Shown in pieces: positions 60,013 through 64,000 of a stretch of 64,000 nucleotides of DNA (position 1 is its first letter; every line of letters starts with the position of its first letter). This DNA is from Catenisphaera adipataccumulans. GTDB taxonomy: Bacteria > Bacillota_I > Bacilli_A > Erysipelotrichales > Erysipelotrichaceae. Position numbers and translations under genes: made by a program. A model generated the notes under the pieces. The model was not told the origin of the DNA. It saw nothing but the letters and a program-made list of their open reading frames with translations, and did not search any database. The stretch lies in contig NZ_JACHHK010000002.1 of the NCBI RefSeq assembly GCF_014202755.1, positions 248,001 to 312,000 on the forward strand, read 5' to 3'.

Positions 60013-63000
60013 ATGGACAAAAAATTACACAGTTTTTTTCGTGGGCTCTTATCCATTTTGATTTCATTATCAATCGGTCTGCAGTGCACAAATACGGTTT
60101 TTGCCGATGAAACATCAAACGCTTCTGAGCAGACGACCGTACAAACTTCCAACAATCAAGCAGGCGGTACAGGCGGATCTGCTGATACATCGGCCGAATC
60201 ACAGTCCGGCACAGCAGCAGGGCAGAATGGAAATACAAGTCCGGCCGGAAATGATCAGGAAAGCACAGCGGGTGCCGAGGGAACAGAGCAGAAAAGTCAG
60301 GGTTCCTCTGCAGCATCATCTCAAACAAAACAGACATCTGCACAAGAGGATACGCAGAAAGAAGACGAGACCTCGATGCCGGCACAAGATTTTACAAAAT
60401 CTTCATCCGGCGGAGTAACTGTTTCCGTTTCTGCTCCGGAAGGTGCGTTCCCAGAAGGAACAACAATGACAGTGACCGATGTCAGCACAGAAACAGCATT
60501 ATCGATTGCCAAAGGAAGCTCTGAAGATCCGGAGAACGTGGTGGATGCATCAGGTGTTGACATCACTTTCAGGAATAAAGAAGGCCAGGAAATTGAACCG
60601 GCAAACGGAAAACAAATTCGTGTAAAAATGACACTTTCCAGAAATCTGGAAGGAGAAACTTTTAATGTAATACACAATGATGAACAAAATGGTCCGACAG
60701 AAATCGCGGATGCCAAGAAATCATCAGCATCTTTTAGTGCGGACAGTTTTTCAATTTATGTCATTGACGGCGAGCAGCCGGCCGTGGCAACATACCGTTT
60801 TTATGATGAAAACGGAGAATTGCTGAGTTACAGTGCAAATGGTAAAACATTCAATAAACAGAAAATAAAAAACGGAGAAACATTATATTCTCCGAAAAAT
60901 CCAGAAAAATCTGGTTACATCTTTAAAGGATGGACGACAACGCAAGGATCGAGTACGGTGGAACTGGATCCATTCAGCAGCATGACTCCGTCTGTAACGT
61001 CTACGCAGGATATCAACTACTACCCGGTTTTTGAGGAAGCACATTATGTGTTCTTTATGGATTCGGCCGGAGATAATGCGAGAGTCTATGAGACAAAAGC
61101 CGGAGCGAGCGGTGACACCATAAATACATCCGACGTTACGCTTGCTTCACAGGGAGACAGTTCTTTCACCGGATGGTATACAGACAGCAGTTTGACCACT
61201 CCGGCAGGAGATTCCATTACACTGGGAAATGAAAACATTTATCTGTATCCAAAATTTGAAGAGGGACATTATCTGATCTTCAAGACCGGTGATGACGCTA
61301 CGATCATTGCACCGGAATTCGTCGCTGCTGAAAGTGTAACATCAGCACCAACCGATCCGGAACGTGCCGGATATACATTTGTGGGATGGTCTACAAATGA
61401 GGATGCGACGGAAGCCGACTTTACATTCGGCAGTGAATTGTCCGAAGATACAACGTTATACGCTGTCTGGGAACCTGCAACCGCAAATTATACCGTCATT
61501 TTCTGGAAACAGTCGGTGACCGATGACAAAGATGCGGCAGATGCGGATAAAACATATGAATACTATGCCTCAGAGACGCGTACCGGAACGACCGAAAGCG
61601 ACGCTTCGCCGACGGCTAGTGATAAATCAAAATCAAATATCAATAATGGTGATGGTTTTCACTATAATTCGACCAATTCAGAGTCCGTTCAGATCAAGGG
61701 CGATGGATCCACGATCCTGAATATCTATTATGACCGCGATTTATTTACCTATAAATTTAATAATAATGATGGATCAACGACATCAATTTCCGGATTGTAC
61801 GGCGCTACGATGGATCAAAGCAATGTGACATGGCCGACAAATGAGGATAGTGTATGGTACTGTACAAATAATCAGTATTATTATGCATATTTGGATGCTT
61901 TCCTGCCAGTAAAAAATTTCCACTACAGCGGAAATTCTGCAACGATTACATTCAGTCAGACATCTGGCAGATATACATTGAATTATTATCGTGAGGCAGT
62001 TACCGGCGGCGGATTTACAGACGATCTTACACCTCAGACATTTTCTCTTGATACACAGTTTGCAGGCTGGAATTTTGAGAATGTCTACTCTGGCTTTACC
62101 GTGTCTAAGTTCAGAGTCATGGACCGCAATGGAAATTATGGAAACTGGGTATCCGTATCTTCTGATGGATCTACGCAGTTATCCGAACAACAGATGATGA
62201 GCAGGTCTGGAGTAACCTCTTTTGGCGGATTTGATGTTTTCTACAGCCGTAATCAACATGGCATTGATTATTACAGCGGCAACGAAATCATTCACCAGGA
62301 GACAGGCATCTATTATGAAGCCAGCCTGGCATCGTACGGCGAAGATGGAGAAAATTACTATGTGCCGGAAGAGGCACCGACCACAGTGCCGGCAGGAGCC
62401 CAATTTGCGGGATGGTATAAAGACCCTGAATGCACAGTTCCTTATGATTTTGATCATGCAAAAATGCCGGACGATAACGTCATTGTTTACGCAAAATGGG
62501 AACTGCCGAAAGTAAAAGCAAAAGTTTATGACGAAATGGGCGGCGGCAGTCTCGTCGATACCATTACAGTGGATTATGGCGGTACCGTGGATGAAAATCT
62601 GATGCCAAACGTCAAAGACGAAAGCGGAAATTATATTGTTTATACAAACAGTTCAAAAACGATCACGATCCCGGATGACGCAGTTTGGGTCGGATGGGAT
62701 ATAAAAACCACGGATGACAGCGGCGAGACATCTTATGAAACGTATAGTTTTGATACGCAGCTGACAAAAGATATTGAATTATATCCACATTATGTACAGC
62801 AGCATAAGTATAAAGTCACTTATGATGCCAATGGCGGATCGGGTACGGTAACCGATTCAAAAACTTATGTTGGCGGCGACAACTGTTATGCGGATGTCCA
62901 AAGCGGCAGTCCGCTGACACCGCCGACAGGCAAAGTGTTCCTTTATTGGAATACGAAAGCCGATGGTACCGGAACGACATATTATCCAGACGATAAAATA

Positions 63001-64000
63001 AAGATTACCAAAGATGAAACACTTTATGCTATTTATGGTGAATCTCCGAAAGCGACGGATTTGACGTATCATTCAAATTATCCTTCTGATACAGGACTCT
63101 CTGAAGTGACCACAAAACAGACAGTCGATGATGCAAGTGTATTGATCAATAACCAAGACTTGACTGTGTATACGTTGGATCAGTCAAATATCCCAGCTCC
63201 TGCTGGTTATGAATTCATCGGCTGGAAAGATGGAAATGGCAAAGAATATGCACCTGGAGCGTCAATCGGTGTCGATGTAAATGATCCTCAGCCGAATGCA
63301 TTATATGCAGTCTGGGCTAAAAAACCGACAAAGGATGTATTCAAGAGCGGTGAGACGCAGTCGATCGATGGCCAGACAGTCAAGGCCGGAGAGCTGCTGG
63401 ATTACAAGATCACGTACAAGAATACGACCGATCAGGAAGAGACGGTGACGATCACCGATAAGATCCCTGCGAACAGTACGTTCCAGTCAGCAGATAACGA
63501 AGGCAGCTATGCGAATGGCACGGTGACATGGGAAAAGACAGTCGCAGCCGGCGAGAGCATCACGGTCAAATTCACGGTGAAGGTCAAGGAGAACAGTGGC
63601 ACCGCATTGGAAAACCAGGCTGTAGTGAACGACGGCACGAATAATTTCAATACGAATAAGACCACGAACCCGACACCGACGCCGCCGACCGATCCGACAA
63701 AGGATGTGTTCAAGAGTGGTGAGACGCAGTCGATCGACGGCAAGAAAGTACAAGCCGGCGACAAACTGGATTACAAGATCACGTACAAGAATACGACCGG
63801 ATCGGCACAAACGGTGAATATCACCGATGCGATCCCGTCCAACAGTGAATACGTCGACGGTTCAGCAGATCATGACGGAACCTATTCGAATGGTACCGTG
63901 ACATGGAGCGGCATCACGTTAGAGGATGGAAAAAGCATCACAGTCAAATTCACGGTCAAGGTCAAGGAGAACAGTGGCACTACATTGGAAAACCAGGCCG
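60013..64000 (+). CDS. Large repetitive secreted surface protein (C-terminus beyond window)
   Basis: At least 1329 residues. A signal peptide (basic start, hydrophobic LLSILISLSIGLQ, cleavage after VFA at about 32) leads to a Ser/Thr/Gln/Gly-rich low-complexity region to about 130. Listeria/Bacteroides-type (InlB B-repeat) units follow, marked by GYIFKGWTT (about 300), FTGWYTD (382), GYTFVGWST (452), FAGWYKDPE (798), YDANGGSGTV (937) and GYEFIGW (1067). From about 1105 come DUF11-type domains (KDVFKSGETQSIDG, LDYKITYKNTT). AGGAAAG precedes the ATG. The anchor, perhaps LPxTG, lies outside the window. Likely adhesin or stalk; function inferred from architecture. Confidence 0.92.
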   Translation, partial: MDKKLHSFFRGLLSILISLSIGLQCTNTVFADETSNASEQTTVQTSNNQAGGTGGSADTSAESQSGTAAGQNGNTSPAGNDQESTAGAEGTEQKSQGSSAASSQTKQTSAQEDTQKEDETSMPAQDFTKSSSGGVTVSVSAPEGAFPEGTTMTVTDVSTETALSIAKGSSEDPENVVDASGVDITFRNKEGQEIEPANGKQIRVKMTLSRNLEGETFNVIHNDEQNGPTEIADAKKSSASFSADSFSIYVIDGEQPAVATYRFYDENGELLSYSANGKTFNKQKIKNGETLYSPKNPEKSGYIFKGWTTTQGSSTVELDPFSSMTPSVTSTQDINYYPVFEEAHYVFFMDSAGDNARVYETKAGASGDTINTSDVTLASQGDSSFTGWYTDSSLTTPAGDSITLGNENIYLYPKFEEGHYLIFKTGDDATIIAPEFVAAESVTSAPTDPERAGYTFVGWSTNEDATEADFTFGSELSEDTTLYAVWEPATANYTVIFWKQSVTDDKDAADADKTYEYYASETRTGTTESDASPTASDKSKSNINNGDGFHYNSTNSESVQIKGDGSTILNIYYDRDLFTYKFNNNDGSTTSISGLYGATMDQSNVTWPTNEDSVWYCTNNQYYYAYLDAFLPVKNFHYSGNSATITFSQTSGRYTLNYYREAVTGGGFTDDLTPQTFSLDTQFAGWNFENVYSGFTVSKFRVMDRNGNYGNWVSVSSDGSTQLSEQQMMSRSGVTSFGGFDVFYSRNQHGIDYYSGNEIIHQETGIYYEASLASYGEDGENYYVPEEAPTTVPAGAQFAGWYKDPECTVPYDFDHAKMPDDNVIVYAKWELPKVKAKVYDEMGGGSLVDTITVDYGGTVDENLMPNVKDESGNYIVYTNSSKTITIPDDAVWVGWDIKTTDDSGETSYETYSFDTQLTKDIELYPHYVQQHKYKVTYDANGGSGTVTDSKTYVGGDNCYADVQSGSPLTPPTGKVFLYWNTKADGTGTTYYPDDKIKITKDETLYAIYGESPKATDLTYHSNYPSDTGLSEVTTKQTVDDASVLINNQDLTVYTLDQSNIPAPAGYEFIGWKDGNGKEYAPGASIGVDVNDPQPNALYAVWAKKPTKDVFKSGETQSIDGQTVKAGELLDYKITYKNTTDQEETVTITDKIPANSTFQSADNEGSYANGTVTWEKTVAAGESITVKFTVKVKENSGTALENQAVVNDGTNNFNTNKTTNPTPTPPTDPTKDVFKSGETQSIDGKKVQAGDKLDYKITYKNTTGSAQTVNITDAIPSNSEYVDGSADHDGTYSNGTVTWSGITLEDGKSITVKFTVKVKENSGTTLENQA
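63325..64000 (+). repeat. 369-bp in-frame tandem repeat in the surface protein
   Basis: The repeat starts at 63325 and again at 63694, giving a 123-codon period. Each unit encodes a DUF11-type domain ending in NSGTxLENQAVVN. The copies are nearly identical at the DNA level in their first 45 bases (a few third-base changes) and at their ends. The second copy is cut by the window edge. Confidence 0.8.

Noticed and set aside
63325-64000. CRISPR-like array at the repeats
   Set aside because: The 369-bp period is in frame with the surface protein and encodes repeated domains.

Overview
This 64 kb window looks like a chromosomal piece of a low-to-mid GC Bacillota anaerobe, probably a gut or oral Erysipelotrichia- or Lachnospiraceae-like organism. 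The signs are strong AGGAGG-type ribosome binding sites, a glycyl radical enzyme with its activase, Fe-S-fused aldo/keto reductases, many flavodoxins and InlB-type surface repeats. The assignment comes from gene content only; no alignment or database search was possible. I saw no rRNA, tRNA, CRISPR array, transposase or integrase.

Layout. (1) 0-19.5 kb is a redox-enzyme array under LysR and TetR regulators: six aldo/keto reductases (two with C-terminal Fe-S domains, one broken by a single in-frame stop), three flavodoxin-like proteins, two short-chain dehydrogenases, a RibD/DHFR-like reductase, a metallo-beta-lactamase-fold protein, a MATE exporter, an SMP-30-like protein, an alpha/beta hydrolase and two acyltransferase-type genes. 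An AT-rich membrane acyltransferase interrupts it. (2) 19.5-24.6 kb holds a three-gene minus-strand operon (M48 metalloprotease fused to a membrane domain, TerB-like protein, Gly/Ala-rich membrane protein) and a small frame-disrupted gene. (3) 24.9-39.3 kb is an AT-rich defence island. A small Cro/CI regulator and a hairpin-rich non-coding stretch precede a tightly packed nine-gene operon. It resembles the Ssp single-strand DNA phosphorothioation systems: PAPS-reductase-like SspD, DUF4007 SspB, a large ATPase and cysteine desulfurase SspA. A second half follows: PLD-helicase, a 57-aa ORF, an SMC/DndD-like ATPase, a 177-aa unknown and, unusually, a sigma-70 factor. (4) 39.7-43.4 kb is a cell-envelope cluster (PAP2 phosphatase, OmpR-type two-component system, DUF368/PopT-type lipid-carrier translocase). 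(5) 43.4-48.7 kb is a sugar-breakdown unit (glycyl radical enzyme, activase, fructose-6-phosphate-aldolase-like enzyme, DeoR regulator) linked by a shared palindrome. (6) 48.7-59.2 kb is mixed metabolism, including a small adenylation/esterase/GNAT operon and a MarR-methyltransferase-DsbA unit with a shared palindrome. (7) 60 kb to the edge is the start of a very large repetitive surface protein.

How the parts fit. The defence operon carries sulfur mobilisation (SspA), sulfur activation and transfer (SspD), DNA targeting (SspB and the ATPase) and a putative attack module. The sigma factor could give it its own transcriptional control or act as a sensor; this is inference. The glycyl radical unit fits anaerobic dehydration of a sugar phosphate followed by aldol cleavage. 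The redox array looks like detoxification or carbonyl/quinone reduction with efflux.
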